Shown here one piece after another: positions 1-8,853 of a DNA stretch of 64,000 nucleotides. How positions within the stretch are numbered: the first letter of the stretch is position 1; each line of letters opens with the position of its first letter. The stretch is taken from the NCBI RefSeq assembly GCF_016888515.1, contig NZ_JAFEJK010000001.1:1893475-1957474 (forward strand). The letters are read 5' to 3'. Made by a program: the position numbers and the translations under genes. The notes beneath the pieces are model-generated. The model was not told where the DNA came from. It was given only the letters and a program-made list of their open reading frames with translations, and ran no database searches. This DNA comes from Shimia biformata. GTDB lineage: Bacteria > Pseudomonadota > Alphaproteobacteria > Rhodobacterales > Rhodobacteraceae.

Positions 1-57
1 AAATGATTCTGTTTTTTCCCTTAGTTCTGCATGTTTACATTGTGCACTCAGGACAAG

Positions 58-621
58 ATGGCTTCAGGATCAAATAACCAGGCGGGACAACCGGGCACCA
101 CCAAGAAGTATTGGGATCCGTTCTACTACGCCGGAAAGGAAGTCGCCCTTTCCCATCTTGAGCCTCATGAATTCCTTTGCATCACACCTGACGGAAATGC
201 CCGGAAGATCAGAGCAGTCTACTCTCCGCATGTGTTCACGCGCAGCGCAACTGATACTGACCCGGCAACTCACGTTTGTTTCGATAACAGGGTGTTTTGC
301 CCGAATCGCTATCAGGATGCTCTCTACCTTCCGGGGATCATTCAAAATCTCCCGAACACCAAGGTTTTTCAAACCTGGGAAGAAAGGAACTATGTTTACC
401 TGACCGTCGACACTCCTTTTCGGAATGATCGCTACCATGTGTTTTTTGAATTGAAAAAGAGTGGCGGCAAGCGAAACAAGCATGTTTTGCTTCGAATTGA
501 GAGCGCATACCGTGCTTCGGCCTCAGGATATCTCCCACCGGAGAACCCAAATTCTATTCGTTTTTCTGTTTTGATTCAAAACACTTATATGGGACGAGCT
601 ATTCGATTTGCCCGGAGGTAA
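58..621 (+). CDS. hypothetical protein, atypical composition
   Basis: A 187-residue protein that I do not recognise. I chose the ATG at 58 because AGGA lies a few bases before it; an ATG at 31 would add nine residues. It has no signal peptide or membrane segment. It is rich in aromatic and basic residues (YWDPFYYAG near the start, RKIRAVYSPHVFTR further on) and has a basic C-terminus ending FARR, which suggests a globular soluble protein. Its codons and the bases before it are visibly richer in A and T than the rest of the window, so it may have been acquired by transfer or be the edge of an accessory region to the left. It converges on tpiA and is followed by a stem-loop at 637-658. Confidence 0.6.
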   Translation: MASGSNNQAGQPGTTKKYWDPFYYAGKEVALSHLEPHEFLCITPDGNARKIRAVYSPHVFTRSATDTDPATHVCFDNRVFCPNRYQDALYLPGIIQNLPNTKVFQTWEERNYVYLTVDTPFRNDRYHVFFELKKSGGKRNKHVLLRIESAYRASASGYLPPENPNSIRFSVLIQNTYMGRAIRFARR

Positions 622-636
622 GCCCCAAAACGATAG

Positions 637-658
637 AGGGCTGCCCGAAGGCAGCCCT
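637..658 (+). terminator. stem-loop after the first gene
   Basis: A perfect 9-bp stem (AGGGCTGCC / GGCAGCCCT) with a CGAA tetraloop begins 16 bases after the stop at 621. No T-run follows, so it is a weak intrinsic terminator at best. The remaining bases up to 887 hold no convincing gene. Confidence 0.5.
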
Positions 659-887
659 AGGATCCAGCTTCCACTTTGATATCTCGCTCGCGCGTGGACC
701 TTCTTGCAAAGGCGGGGAGACGCTGTTGCAGCCGGTCTGTCGTCTCGTTGAACTGTATATAGTGTCATTATGAAGGAAGCAATAAAAATGCGCACCGTTT
801 CGGCGGCACCCACATTACAAAATACTGGCGAGAGGCTTGGTTCCCGTGGCCGTCCTTTTCATTTGAGTATTTGTGCAAGAATGAAGG

Positions 888-1637
888 TCACGCCGCGTCC
901 AGCGCGGCGATGATGGCGCTGAAATCTGCCGCCTTCAGGCTGGCACCGCCGACCAGCGCGCCGTCGACATTGGGAACCGAGAAAATCTCGGCGGCGTTGT
1001 CGGGTTTGACCGAGCCACCGTAAAGAATGCGGGTCGAGCGGCCGACGCCTTCCCCAAAGCGGCGCTCCAGCCGGGCGCGGATGAAATCATGCACCTCGCC
1101 GATTTGCGCGATGGTCGGCACCTTGCCGGTACCGATGGCCCAGATCGGTTCATAGGCAATGACAAGGTTTTCGCCGGTAGCCGTATCGGGGATCGATCCG
1201 GCCAACTGGCCGCCGATGATGTCGAGCGTATTGGCGGCTTCGCGCTCGGCCAGGCTTTCGCCCACACAGATCACGGCGGTCAGTCCGCCGTCGATCGCGG
1301 CACGGGCCTTGGCGCGCACATCCTCGTCGCGTTCGCCGTGATCCTCGCGCCGTTCGCTGTGGCCAAGGATCACCATCGACGCCCCGGCATCGGCCAGCAT
1401 CTGCGCGGATATGTCGCCGGTGTGCGCGCCGGATTCCAGCGCGTGGCAGTCCTGCCCGCCAAGGGCAATGGCGGTTCCGGCAAGCGTGTCGGCGGCGCGG
1501 CTGATAAGGGTCGCGGGCGGGCAGATCAGGATATCGGTCTGAGAAGTAGCAGGCGTTTGGGCCAATTTTTCAAGCTCGGACAGGGCCGCGCCCGTGCCAT
1601 TCATCTTCCAATTGCCCGCTGCCAGTTTCCGCCGCAT
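888..1637 (-). CDS. tpiA: triose-phosphate isomerase
   Basis: Interconverts dihydroxyacetone phosphate and glyceraldehyde 3-phosphate in cytoplasmic glycolysis and gluconeogenesis. The protein has 249 residues, the usual length for the family. The active-site residues are visible: Lys11 in GNWKMN, the electrophile His93 in ILGHSERR and the base Glu163 in [12 protein letters not shown], with the phosphate-binding YGGSVKPDN near the end. It lies on the minus strand about 60 bases after sufA and may be read from the same transcript, although the product is metabolically unrelated. Confidence 0.98.
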   Translation of the reverse strand: MRRKLAAGNWKMNGTGAALSELEKLAQTPATSQTDILICPPATLISRAADTLAGTAIALGGQDCHALESGAHTGDISAQMLADAGASMVILGHSERREDHGERDEDVRAKARAAIDGGLTAVICVGESLAEREAANTLDIIGGQLAGSIPDTATGENLVIAYEPIWAIGTGKVPTIAQIGEVHDFIRARLERRFGEGVGRSTRILYGGSVKPDNAAEIFSVPNVDGALVGGASLKAADFSAIIAALDAA

Positions 1638-1697
1638 CCGCCCATTTCCTCAATCAATGAATTGTCGAGGCTTTTGTCGGCGCAAGTTGCCCAAAGG

Positions 1698-2093
1698 TCA
1701 AGAAAGTTTGGGCGGTCCGCCCGCGTCGGCCGGGGCCGGGGGCTCCATGTCCTCGAACTTGATCGACTCGCCGCAGCCGCAGGCCTCGGTCACGTTCGGG
1801 TTGTTGAACTTGAAGCCCGATTCCAGAAGCGAGACCTCATAGTCGATCTCGGTGCCGAACAGGAACATCTGGGCCATCGGTGCAATCAGCACGCGCGCGC
1901 CGTCCTGTTCCACGACCTCGTCATGGGGGTCTTTCTCGGTGACGTAGTCCATGGTGTATTCCATGCCCGCGCAGCCGCCTTTCTTGACGCCGATGCGCAA
2001 GCCCTCATGCCCGTTCTTCGCCATCAGCCGGGCGATCTGCGCCGCGGCGCGGGGGGTCATGGTCACAGCCTGTTTGCCGGGAATACCAAACAT
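1698..2093 (-). CDS. sufA: A-type Fe-S cluster carrier, SufA/IscA family
   Basis: A 131-residue HesB/IscA-family protein that receives and delivers Fe-S clusters during assembly. The three conserved cysteines are present: Cys41 in KKGGCAGMEY, and Cys105 and Cys107 in EACGCGES. A second A-type carrier (ErpA-like) is encoded at 63394-63720, so the strain has at least two. The C-terminal tail is Pro/Ala-rich (EPPAPADAGGPP), unlike the short end of the other copy. The presence of sufT two genes upstream suggests a SUF role. None of sufB, sufC, sufD or sufS is in the window. Confidence 0.93.
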   Translation of the reverse strand: MFGIPGKQAVTMTPRAAAQIARLMAKNGHEGLRIGVKKGGCAGMEYTMDYVTEKDPHDEVVEQDGARVLIAPMAQMFLFGTEIDYEVSLLESGFKFNNPNVTEACGCGESIKFEDMEPPAPADAGGPPKLS

Positions 2094-2153
2094 GGATTTC
2101 AGATGCTCCTTTGTGCCCTCCCAAAATAGGTCAGACCACGCGCCACATCAAGA

Positions 2154-2185
2154 CGGCCCCGCGGGGTTTTCCACCCGCGGGGCCG
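2154..2185 (-). terminator. 12-bp stem-loop downstream of glpQ
   Basis: A perfect 12-bp inverted repeat (CGGCCCCGCGGG / CCCGCGGGGCCG) with an 8-base loop lies between the glpQ stop and sufA. It has no strong T-run, so it could either terminate glpQ transcripts partly or stabilise their 3' ends. Confidence 0.5.
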
Positions 2186-2215
2186 CAGTTGGCGTCACGT
2201 TTCCGACAGGGGAGA

Positions 2216-3424
2216 TCAGAACGCTTCGGCCATCATGCAATTGGCGTAATAGGTGACGGTGGCGGGCCAGTCCGAGAAAATGCCCTCGACCCCGACATCC
2301 TGTGCCAGCACATGCATCAGTTCGAAATACATCGCGTCGTTGCTGGTGACGTCCTTGACGGTCTGGAAATACCAGCCGCCGCCGTTTTCCAGCGGCCCCG
2401 AGCGTTCCAGCGTCCAGGTGATCAGTTTCAGACCGGCAGCCTTGGCTTCCTCGGCATAGGCCGAGGGCACGATCTGGCCGTTTTCGACGGTGACCAGCAT
2501 CCACATCGGCGGGGCGATATACTGCACGCCTGCCTCGGCCAGTTCCGCCATCGGGCGACGGAAGGTGGACGGATCGTTGGGGTCGAAGCCCGCGTCATTA
2601 TAGCTGTCATCCAGGAACACGGCCTGTTTGCCGAACTCGGGCTCGGCCTTAATCCAGTAAAGCACATCGTCAAGGTTGAACGACTGCGGCCACACATCCG
2701 ATGCGGGGATGCCGGCGGCCTTGTATTCGTCGATCATCTTCTGGGCGTAATCTTCCTGGGTGAAACCGTCAAAGGGCATCTCGACCGAGGGCGATTTCAG
2801 TTCGGGAGTGAACTTGGCGCCAAGCTCTTTGAACAGGGCGATCGACTCGGCATGGGTCATCAGCGTGCCCTTGGTGGCATAAAGATCGGTGCGCCAGCCT
2901 GCGGTGCCGTCCAGATAGGCCTCGACCGTGGTGGCGGTGCCGTTAGCCGCGTCCATCTTGCCGTTCAGCGTCTTGAACTCGGCCAGGGTGATGTCCGAGG
3001 TGCGGCACTCGGCCGATGCCTTGGCGTCGCCAGCGGCCGGGGTGAAGCCGGCGGTGCAGTTGTCGGCAAGGTTGGTGGCCAGGATGTTGGTGGTGGTGTG
3101 CAGGTCGTTCTGGGCGTGGCGGCAGACCAGTTCCTTGTCCTTGGTAAAGGTCACGTCGCATTCCAGGATGCCGGCCCCCATGCGCGCGGCGGCGCGGTTC
3201 GATTCAACGGTGTGTTCCGGGAACATCAGCGGCGCGCCGCGGTGCCCGATCGAGAACGGGTGCGGGCGGAAGTCCATGTCGCGGCAGGCGTCCAGCTGTT
3301 GTTTCAGCGGGCCATCGGCCATCTGGTCGATCAGGTAATAGGGGCGCGGGCCCAGCTCGACCTCGGATGCGAAGGCCATGACAGGAAGGCTGGCGGCAGC
3401 GGCCAGCAGGGTGGTGCGAAGCAT
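2216..3424 (-). CDS. glpQ: glycerophosphodiester phosphodiesterase, periplasmic
   Basis: Hydrolyses deacylated phospholipids (glycerophosphodiesters) to glycerol 3-phosphate and an alcohol, normally in the periplasm. The N-terminus is a signal peptide ([19 protein letters not shown]). The GDPD hallmark [14 protein letters not shown] follows at about residue 60, supplying the catalytic His-Arg and Glu, with ECDVTFTKD as the next metal-binding element. At about 402 residues it matches the long periplasmic GlpQ type rather than short cytosolic UgpQ. The start is one of three clustered codons (GTG 3430, ATG 3427, ATG 3424). GGAGA is best spaced for 3424. It sits between sufT and sufA, an unusual neighbourhood. 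Confidence 0.92.
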   Translation of the reverse strand: MLRTTLLAAAASLPVMAFASEVELGPRPYYLIDQMADGPLKQQLDACRDMDFRPHPFSIGHRGAPLMFPEHTVESNRAAARMGAGILECDVTFTKDKELVCRHAQNDLHTTTNILATNLADNCTAGFTPAAGDAKASAECRTSDITLAEFKTLNGKMDAANGTATTVEAYLDGTAGWRTDLYATKGTLMTHAESIALFKELGAKFTPELKSPSVEMPFDGFTQEDYAQKMIDEYKAAGIPASDVWPQSFNLDDVLYWIKAEPEFGKQAVFLDDSYNDAGFDPNDPSTFRRPMAELAEAGVQYIAPPMWMLVTVENGQIVPSAYAEEAKAAGLKLITWTLERSGPLENGGGWYFQTVKDVTSNDAMYFELMHVLAQDVGVEGIFSDWPATVTYYANCMMAEAF

Positions 3425-3523
3425 CATCACTCTCCATTAGGTGTTGGATGCGCGCACTTCTGGCGGCGGAATGTGACACCGCCGCGATGGTTCTGTCAGA
3501 TTTCGGTGACGGCTGGGTAACGC

Positions 3524-3886
3524 TTACATGAAGCCCAGTTCGAGGCGCGCCTCGTCGGACATCATCTCCATCCCCCACGGCGGGTTCCAGGTCAGTTCGA
3601 CGGTGACCGATTTCACGCCCGGCACCGAACCGACGGCCTCTTCGACCCATCCCGGCATCTCGCCCGCGACGGGGCAGCCGGGCGCGGTCAGGGACATCAC
3701 GACGCTGACGTCGTTCTCGTCCGAGATGGCAATCGTGTAGATCAGGCCGAGGTCATAGATATTGACCGGAATCTCAGGGTCATAGACCGAGCGGCAGGCC
3801 TCGACCGTGGCCTCGTGCAGCGGGTGATCGACGCTTGAGGGGGCAATCAGCGGGGTGCCTTCAACGGGATCGGTGGCGTGGTCCAT
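3524..3886 (-). CDS. sufT: SUF system Fe-S assembly protein, DUF59/MIP18 family (SufT)
   Basis: A 120-residue DUF59 protein, an auxiliary factor in Fe-S cluster maturation. The family core is clear: DPEIPVNIYDLGLIY at residues 36-50 and TAPGCPVAGEM with the conserved Cys71. The first 25 residues are a variable extension. In many proteobacteria this gene ends a suf operon. Here glpQ follows about 100 bases downstream and sufA after that, so the module appears split by an insertion or rearrangement. Confidence 0.9.
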   Translation of the reverse strand: MDHATDPVEGTPLIAPSSVDHPLHEATVEACRSVYDPEIPVNIYDLGLIYTIAISDENDVSVVMSLTAPGCPVAGEMPGWVEEAVGSVPGVKSVTVELTWNPPWGMEMMSDEARLELGFM

Positions 3887-3959
3887 GGGGCTTCCTAGGG
3901 TCAGTGGTTCATATTCCTGAGCGAAGATATAGGGAATTGACCCGGCAAGGTCCAGAGCG

Positions 3960-3988
3960 GCCCGGTGCAGAAAATGCCGCAGCCGGGC
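3960..3988 (-). terminator. possible stem-loop after rimB-rimK
   Basis: GCCCGG and CCGGGC arms, extended by TGC/GCA, enclose a loop just downstream of the stop of the RimK-type gene on the minus strand. There is no T-run, so termination is only a suggestion. Confidence 0.35.
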
Positions 3989-3999
3989 TATTCCCGTGG

Positions 4000-5412
4000 C
4001 TATCCCGCCTGTCCCGCCTTGGCGATGCGGCGGCGCGACGGGGCAGGGCGGGCGCGGGCCTCGATCTGGTCATAGAGCAATGCGGCGATGTTCTTGCCGG
4101 ACGTGGCCTCGATCCCTTCCAATCCGGGGGACGAGTTCACCTCAAGCACCTTCGGCCCGCTGTCCGATCGCAGCATGTCGACCCCGGCCAGCCCAAGGCC
4201 AAAGGCGCGGGTGGCGCGGACGGCGGCGTCGCGTTCTTCTTTCGTGATGCGGACTTTCTGGGCCTTGCCGCCCAGATGCAGGTTCGACCGGAAATCGCCC
4301 TCGGCCCCGGTGCGCTTCATCGCCGCCACCACTTTCGAGCCGATCACGAGACACCGGATATCCTCGCCCGCGGCTTCCTTGACGAAATCCTGCACGAGGA
4401 AATTGGCGCGCAAGCCCCGGAAGGCGGTGATCACGGATTCGGCGGCCTTCTTGGTTTCGGCTAGAACGACGCCCTTGCCCTGGGTGCTTTCCAGCAGTTT
4501 CACGATCATCGGCGCGCCGCCGACAATGTCGATCAGGTTGCGCGTGTCCTTGGGGGACGAGGCAAAGGCGGTGGCGGGCATGCCGATCTTGTGGCGTGCC
4601 AGCACCTGATGCGCGTGCAGCTTGTCGCGGCTGGCGGTGATCGCATCGGAACCGTTGACGCAATAGGTGCCCAGCGTCTCGAACTGGCGCAGGACGGCGG
4701 TGCCGTATTGCGTGATCGACGCGCCGATCCGCGGGATGACCGCGTCATAGCGGGGCAGGCGCTTGCCGTCGTAATGCACTTCCGGTGCCAGCGCATTGAT
4801 CGCCATGTAGCAGCGGGTGGTGTCGATCACCTCGACCGTATGGCCACGCTTTTCACCTTCTTCGACAAGGCGCTGGGTGGAATAGTTGTTCTCGCGGCTG
4901 AGAACGGCGATGCGCAGGGCGCGGGCCGGGGCGGTCTTGCGGATCGCGGGGCTGGCATAGACCGAGTACTCCAGTTCCGGCTGGCAGAACCGCTCGGATG
5001 GCACCACGGCGACATGCTCGCCCAGTGCCTGCCGCCCCAGAAGCATATGCAGCGCCATACCGCGCCGGTCGGTCAGTGTCAGCTCAACCGGCCAGTCGCG
5101 CCCGCCCACCGACAGGGTCGAGCGGATCACGAAGCGCATCTCGCTGTCGCCATTGGACGAGGTGACCTCGCGCCGGTCGATGATCTCGGCCGAGCAGGGG
5201 ATCAACAGGGTTTCGTCGCCCGGAACCGGATGCACGGCAAAGCGCACCTTGGGGCGATTGGCGGGGCCGAAGGGTTCGATATGGGTGGCCTGCAAGGCGG
5301 ATGTGCGCGCACCGGTGTCGACCTTGGCGCGGATCGCGGGCAGGCCGAGATCGGGCAGGCTGACCCATTCTTCCCAGCCAAGGCGCAGCAATTGGGGGGC
5401 GGACTCGGTCAT
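4000..5412 (-). CDS. rimK: fused RimB-type retropepsin-like protease and RimK-type ATP-grasp ligase
   Basis: A 470-residue two-domain protein. Residues 1-150 match the DUF785/RimB family (retropepsin-like, once called ATP-dependent zinc protease), with the diagnostic [10 protein letters not shown] at about residue 31. Residues 165-450 are RimK: ATP-grasp motifs [18 protein letters not shown] and [17 protein letters not shown], and the metal-binding [15 protein letters not shown]. RimK adds glutamates to the C-terminus of ribosomal protein S6. RimB is reported to process such tails, so modifying and trimming activities may be joined in one chain. The start has GGAG a few bases upstream. The C-terminal 25 residues are a basic, Arg/Pro-rich tail. 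The domain assignment is clear; the substrate is inferred from the family. Confidence 0.9.
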   Translation of the reverse strand: MTESAPQLLRLGWEEWVSLPDLGLPAIRAKVDTGARTSALQATHIEPFGPANRPKVRFAVHPVPGDETLLIPCSAEIIDRREVTSSNGDSEMRFVIRSTLSVGGRDWPVELTLTDRRGMALHMLLGRQALGEHVAVVPSERFCQPELEYSVYASPAIRKTAPARALRIAVLSRENNYSTQRLVEEGEKRGHTVEVIDTTRCYMAINALAPEVHYDGKRLPRYDAVIPRIGASITQYGTAVLRQFETLGTYCVNGSDAITASRDKLHAHQVLARHKIGMPATAFASSPKDTRNLIDIVGGAPMIVKLLESTQGKGVVLAETKKAAESVITAFRGLRANFLVQDFVKEAAGEDIRCLVIGSKVVAAMKRTGAEGDFRSNLHLGGKAQKVRITKEERDAAVRATRAFGLGLAGVDMLRSDSGPKVLEVNSSPGLEGIEATSGKNIAALLYDQIEARARPAPSRRRIAKAGQAG

Positions 5413-5579
5413 CGCGGGTCTCCGGTTGGCAATGTCATGTCAGGTGAGTCGGTGCCAAACGGCACGGTTGCCCGCCTGTGGCATGGGCAGAGGAACGGGG
5501 CAAGCGGGGAAATCGCGGGTGAAAGCGGCAAAGGCCGTGCCCGTGTCGCCGGGGACACGGGCGGGCTAGGGAGTGTTGG

Positions 5580-5858
5580 TCAGTCGTTGATATCTTCGTC
5601 GAAGGTTTTGACCGACCCGGTGGATTTCGGGAACAGCTGTTTCAGGGCGAACCACGCCACCAGCGACAGGGCCGCAAAGATCAGCAACAGAAGCGGCAGA
5701 CCCGCCGAAAGACCGGTATTGGCCAGCAACAGCCCGACCGCGCCCGCGCCGATCGCAAAGCCAAGAAAGACATAGCCCGGCGCCAGCACCTCGAGAATGG
5801 CAAGGATCAGCGCAGCGGCCGCCCAGACCCACCAGATTGTCCAGATCGGATCGCTCAT
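5580..5858 (-). CDS. short NfeD-like membrane protein
   Basis: A 92-residue membrane protein with a hydrophobic segment at about 8-30, a second split segment at 35-67, and a short polar tail (TGSVKTFDEDIND). It overlaps the stop of the SPFH gene by four bases, so the two are translationally coupled. Short NfeD-family proteins next to SPFH/stomatin proteins form a widespread pair in bacteria. The function is unproven and probably relates to membrane quality control or microdomain organisation. It lacks the soluble OB-fold domain of full-length NfeD. Confidence 0.8.
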   Translation of the reverse strand: MSDPIWTIWWVWAAAALILAILEVLAPGYVFLGFAIGAGAVGLLLANTGLSAGLPLLLLIFAALSLVAWFALKQLFPKSTGSVKTFDEDIND

Positions 5859-6748
5859 TTTGTACCGCCTTTCAGCAGTTTGAACGCGTCGCCAAAGGCA
5901 TCCAGCGCATTTGCCGGCACAAGGATCGTCTGGCTGCCCTGTCCCTTGCCAAGCGCATTCAGCGCATCGACCTGTTTCAGCGCGACCTGATATTGCGCCG
6001 CCTCAAGCCCATTGTCGGCAATCGCCTTGGCGACGACCTCGGTGGCATAGGCCTCGGCGTCCGCCTGAATGCGGCGCGCCTTGGCGGTCTGCTCGGCGGC
6101 GTAAAGCTCGGCGTCGGCGTTCAGTTCGATGGCGCGCTTCTGGCCCTCGGCCTCGGTCACCTGCGCGCGGCGGGCGCGTTCGGCGTTCAGTTGTTGCAGC
6201 ATGGCGTCGCGGGTCGCCTGATCCAGGTTCACGTCGAGGATTTCCGCCCGCGTGACCTCGATCCCCCAGTCATCCACGGCGGTTTCGACGCTGGCCTTGA
6301 TCTGGTCGATCAGCTGGCTGCGGTTGGATTGCACGTCATCAAGGTCCATCTTGCCGATCTCGGCCCGCACGATGCCGGCCACCGTGGTCGCAATCGCGGC
6401 ATCGACGTCGCGGATGCGATACACCGTCTTTTCCGGCTCAAGGATGCGGTAAAACACCGAGGTATCGATCTGCACCAGCACGTTGTCGCGCGTGATCGCG
6501 TCCTGCGTGGCGTTGGGCAGTTGCCGTTCGAGAATCGAGATCTTGTGACGCGGCACATCCAGAAACGGCACGATGAAATTGATGCCGGGCCCAAGGACGG
6601 AATGCAGGCGGCCAAAGCGTTCGACCACGAATTTTTCCGACTGCGGCACGATCCGAATGCCTTTCAGCACGATCAGGATCAGGAAAATTGCGCCCAGTAT
6701 CAGGACGATATTGCTCAAAAGGACATCAACGATCAGGTCTTCGGACAT
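5855..6748 (-). CDS. SPFH/band 7 domain protein, stomatin/QmcA-like
   Basis: A 297-residue membrane-anchored SPFH protein. A single N-terminal membrane segment (LSNIVLILGAIFLILIVLKG) precedes the band-7 domain with the family signatures EKFVVERFGR, GPGINFIVPFLD and the helical KRAIELNADAELYAAEQTA region. I chose the ATG at 6748 because GAGGTGA lies four bases upstream; the frame stays open to 6796 without a better site. It oligomerises at the membrane in known homologues and often acts with a membrane protease. The NfeD-like partner follows directly. Confidence 0.93.
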   Translation of the reverse strand: MSEDLIVDVLLSNIVLILGAIFLILIVLKGIRIVPQSEKFVVERFGRLHSVLGPGINFIVPFLDVPRHKISILERQLPNATQDAITRDNVLVQIDTSVFYRILEPEKTVYRIRDVDAAIATTVAGIVRAEIGKMDLDDVQSNRSQLIDQIKASVETAVDDWGIEVTRAEILDVNLDQATRDAMLQQLNAERARRAQVTEAEGQKRAIELNADAELYAAEQTAKARRIQADAEAYATEVVAKAIADNGLEAAQYQVALKQVDALNALGKGQGSQTILVPANALDAFGDAFKLLKGGTK

Positions 6749-6760
6749 TGTCACCTCACT

Positions 6761-6780
6761 ATTGTATGCTATTGTATACA
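6761..6780. promoter_or_regulatory. tandem ATTGTAT decamers in the SPFH/tgt divergent region
   Basis: Two adjacent 10-mers, ATTGTATGCT and ATTGTATACA, share nine of their core positions and include the palindrome TGTATACA. They lie just upstream of the SPFH ribosome-binding site and between two divergent genes, so they may hold a -10 element or a repressor site. This is an inference from position only. Confidence 0.3.
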
Positions 6781-6854
6781 CATGGGAATTCGGCACCGGT
6801 TTTACAAGCCGGGCAAAATGCGGTTAAGGGAACCAAACTCCAGACAGGTGCCTC

Positions 6855-7985
6855 ATGACAAGCCGTTTCTCGTTCCAGCTTCACGCCACCGATGGCAAGG
6901 CCCGCACCGGCGTCATCCAGACGCCGCGTGGCGAGGTGCGCACGCCGGCCTTCATGCCGGTGGGTACGGCGGCGACGGTAAAGGCCATGATGCCGGAATC
7001 GGTGCGCGCGACCGGGGCGGATATCCTTTTGGGCAATACCTATCATTTGATGCTGCGCCCGACGGCGGAGCGGATCGACCGGCTGGGGGGCTTGCACAGG
7101 TTCATGAACTGGGAGCGGCCGATCCTGACGGATTCAGGCGGGTTTCAGGTCATGTCGCTGGCGGGGCTGAGGAAGCTGACCGAAAAGGGCGTTACGTTCA
7201 AATCCCATATCGACGGATCGAAACACGAACTGACCCCGGAACGGTCGATGGAGATTCAGCGGCTTCTGGGCTCGGACATTGTCATGTGTTTCGACGAATG
7301 CCCGGCGCTGCCCGCCGACCGTGACCGGATCGCCGAGTCCATGCGCCTGTCGATGCGGTGGGCCGATCGGTCGCGCGAGGCGTTTGGCGACCGTCCCGGC
7401 CATGCCCTGTTCGGCATCATGCAGGGCGGGCTTGAACGCGACCTGCGCGAGGAAAGCGCCGAGGCGCTGAAACAGATCGGGTTCGAAGGTTACGCCGTGG
7501 GTGGTCTGGCTGTGGGCGAGGGGCAGGAGGCGATGTTTGGCTGCCTCGACTATGCGCCCGATTTCCTGCCGGTGGACAAGCCGCGATACCTGATGGGGGT
7601 GGGCAAGCCCGACGACATCGTCGGCGCGGTCAAACGCGGCATCGACATGATGGATTGCGTATTGCCATCGCGCTCTGGCCGCACGGGCCAGGTCTTTACC
7701 CGCCGTGGCGTCGTCAACATCAAGAACGCCCGCCACGCCGACGACCCGCGCCCGCTGGACGAAGATTGCACCTGTCCCGCCTGCGCGAACTATTCCCGCG
7801 CTTACCTGCACCACGTGTTCCGCGCCAACGAGATGATCTCGGGCATGCTGCTGACATGGCACAACCTGCACTATTTCCAGGAGATCATGGCAGGCATGCG
7901 GGCGGCGATTGCCGAAAGGACATTTGACGCGTGGGAGGCCGAGTTCCACCGCCAGCGGGCGGAAGGGGACATTGAACCCCTTTGA
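6855..7985 (+). CDS. tgt: tRNA-guanine transglycosylase (queuine tRNA-ribosyltransferase)
   Basis: Exchanges the guanine at the wobble position of GUN-anticodon tRNAs for the queuosine precursor preQ1. The 376-residue length is typical. The visible hallmarks are [11 protein letters not shown] (first catalytic Asp), [21 protein letters not shown] (nucleophile Asp in the conserved D-x-V-L-P-x-R motif) and the zinc site [16 protein letters not shown] with its distant His in TWHN. The two tRNA-Asp copies in this window (anticodon GTC) are natural substrates. It is divergent from the SPFH gene. No other queuosine gene lies nearby. Confidence 0.97.
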   Translation: MTSRFSFQLHATDGKARTGVIQTPRGEVRTPAFMPVGTAATVKAMMPESVRATGADILLGNTYHLMLRPTAERIDRLGGLHRFMNWERPILTDSGGFQVMSLAGLRKLTEKGVTFKSHIDGSKHELTPERSMEIQRLLGSDIVMCFDECPALPADRDRIAESMRLSMRWADRSREAFGDRPGHALFGIMQGGLERDLREESAEALKQIGFEGYAVGGLAVGEGQEAMFGCLDYAPDFLPVDKPRYLMGVGKPDDIVGAVKRGIDMMDCVLPSRSGRTGQVFTRRGVVNIKNARHADDPRPLDEDCTCPACANYSRAYLHHVFRANEMISGMLLTWHNLHYFQEIMAGMRAAIAERTFDAWEAEFHRQRAEGDIEPL

Positions 7986-8073
7986 CTTGCGGCGAAACCG
8001 CGGCGGGATTTGCGCGTTGTGGCGCGGGCGGGGCTGGGCTAGCTTCTGGGCGACCATGATTTGCGAGGACGCC

Positions 8074-8670
8074 ATGAAACGACCCTTTGCCGCCACCCTT
8101 ATTGCCGCGACGCTTGCGACACCTGTGCTTGCTGCCGATCTGGATGGCTGCCAACTGACCAACAAGGATTTCAACGCGGTGGTTGCGCCTGCGCTTCAGG
8201 GCGAATTCACGGCAAAGAACGGCAAGGGCGTCATGGTGCTGTCGACCGGGGCCAAGTCGCTGACCGAACCGGTTCCGGCCAAGGGCAGTCAGGCGATCAC
8301 CATGGTCATGCAGGACGGCAAGCTTTATGCCAAGGTTGGCAATGCGCAGGCTGTCGAGGTGCGCATTGTGCGCGGCAATCCCACCGATTACGGCGTCAAG
8401 TTTGAATTCCACCCAGGGCAGGACGAAAACGCCCCCTCGGTGGTGATGGACGCCGACGCGATGGGCACCGCCCCGGCCTGCGGCCCGTCCGAGATCATGC
8501 GCATCCAGTTTGGCGGCAAGCTGACCGATTCCGACGGCGGCGCACGTGATTACAGCTTCATCCTGCATATGGTGAACGAAGACCTGCTGTCGGGCGTGAT
8601 GAACATGGACGGCACCCAGGGCGAGAATTCCGCGCAGGTGCGCCGCCTTATCACGCTTAAGCGCAATTAA
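8074..8670 (+). CDS. exported hypothetical protein
   Basis: A 198-residue protein with a clear signal peptide (MKRPFAATLIAATLATPVLA) and a polar mature part of about 178 residues with two cysteines (GCQLTNKD and PACGPSE) that could form a disulphide. I chose the ATG at 8074 because GAGGA lies four bases before it and because the signal peptide begins there. I recognise no domain. It stands between tgt and lon and probably has its own transcription start, since 88 bases separate it from tgt. Confidence 0.75.
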   Translation: MKRPFAATLIAATLATPVLAADLDGCQLTNKDFNAVVAPALQGEFTAKNGKGVMVLSTGAKSLTEPVPAKGSQAITMVMQDGKLYAKVGNAQAVEVRIVRGNPTDYGVKFEFHPGQDENAPSVVMDADAMGTAPACGPSEIMRIQFGGKLTDSDGGARDYSFILHMVNEDLLSGVMNMDGTQGENSAQVRRLITLKRN

Positions 8671-8853
8671 GGGGCATTTGCGCCATATGCCGCCTTGTGG
8701 TCGGGCGCAGCCACACTATGCTGTGGTTACCCCGTGATCGAAGGTTGAAATGGTGCAGGGTGCTGCCCACCTTTGACAGACAGGAAACGGAACCGGCCGA
8801 AGGGTTGCCGCCAAGCGGGACCCGCGCTGGTTTGCAAAGAACAAGGACCGAGT

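Noticed and set aside
770-913. Short plus-strand frame of 47 codons between the first gene and tpiA
   Set aside because: No ribosome-binding site that stands out, no recognisable composition, and its end overlaps the tpiA coding region.
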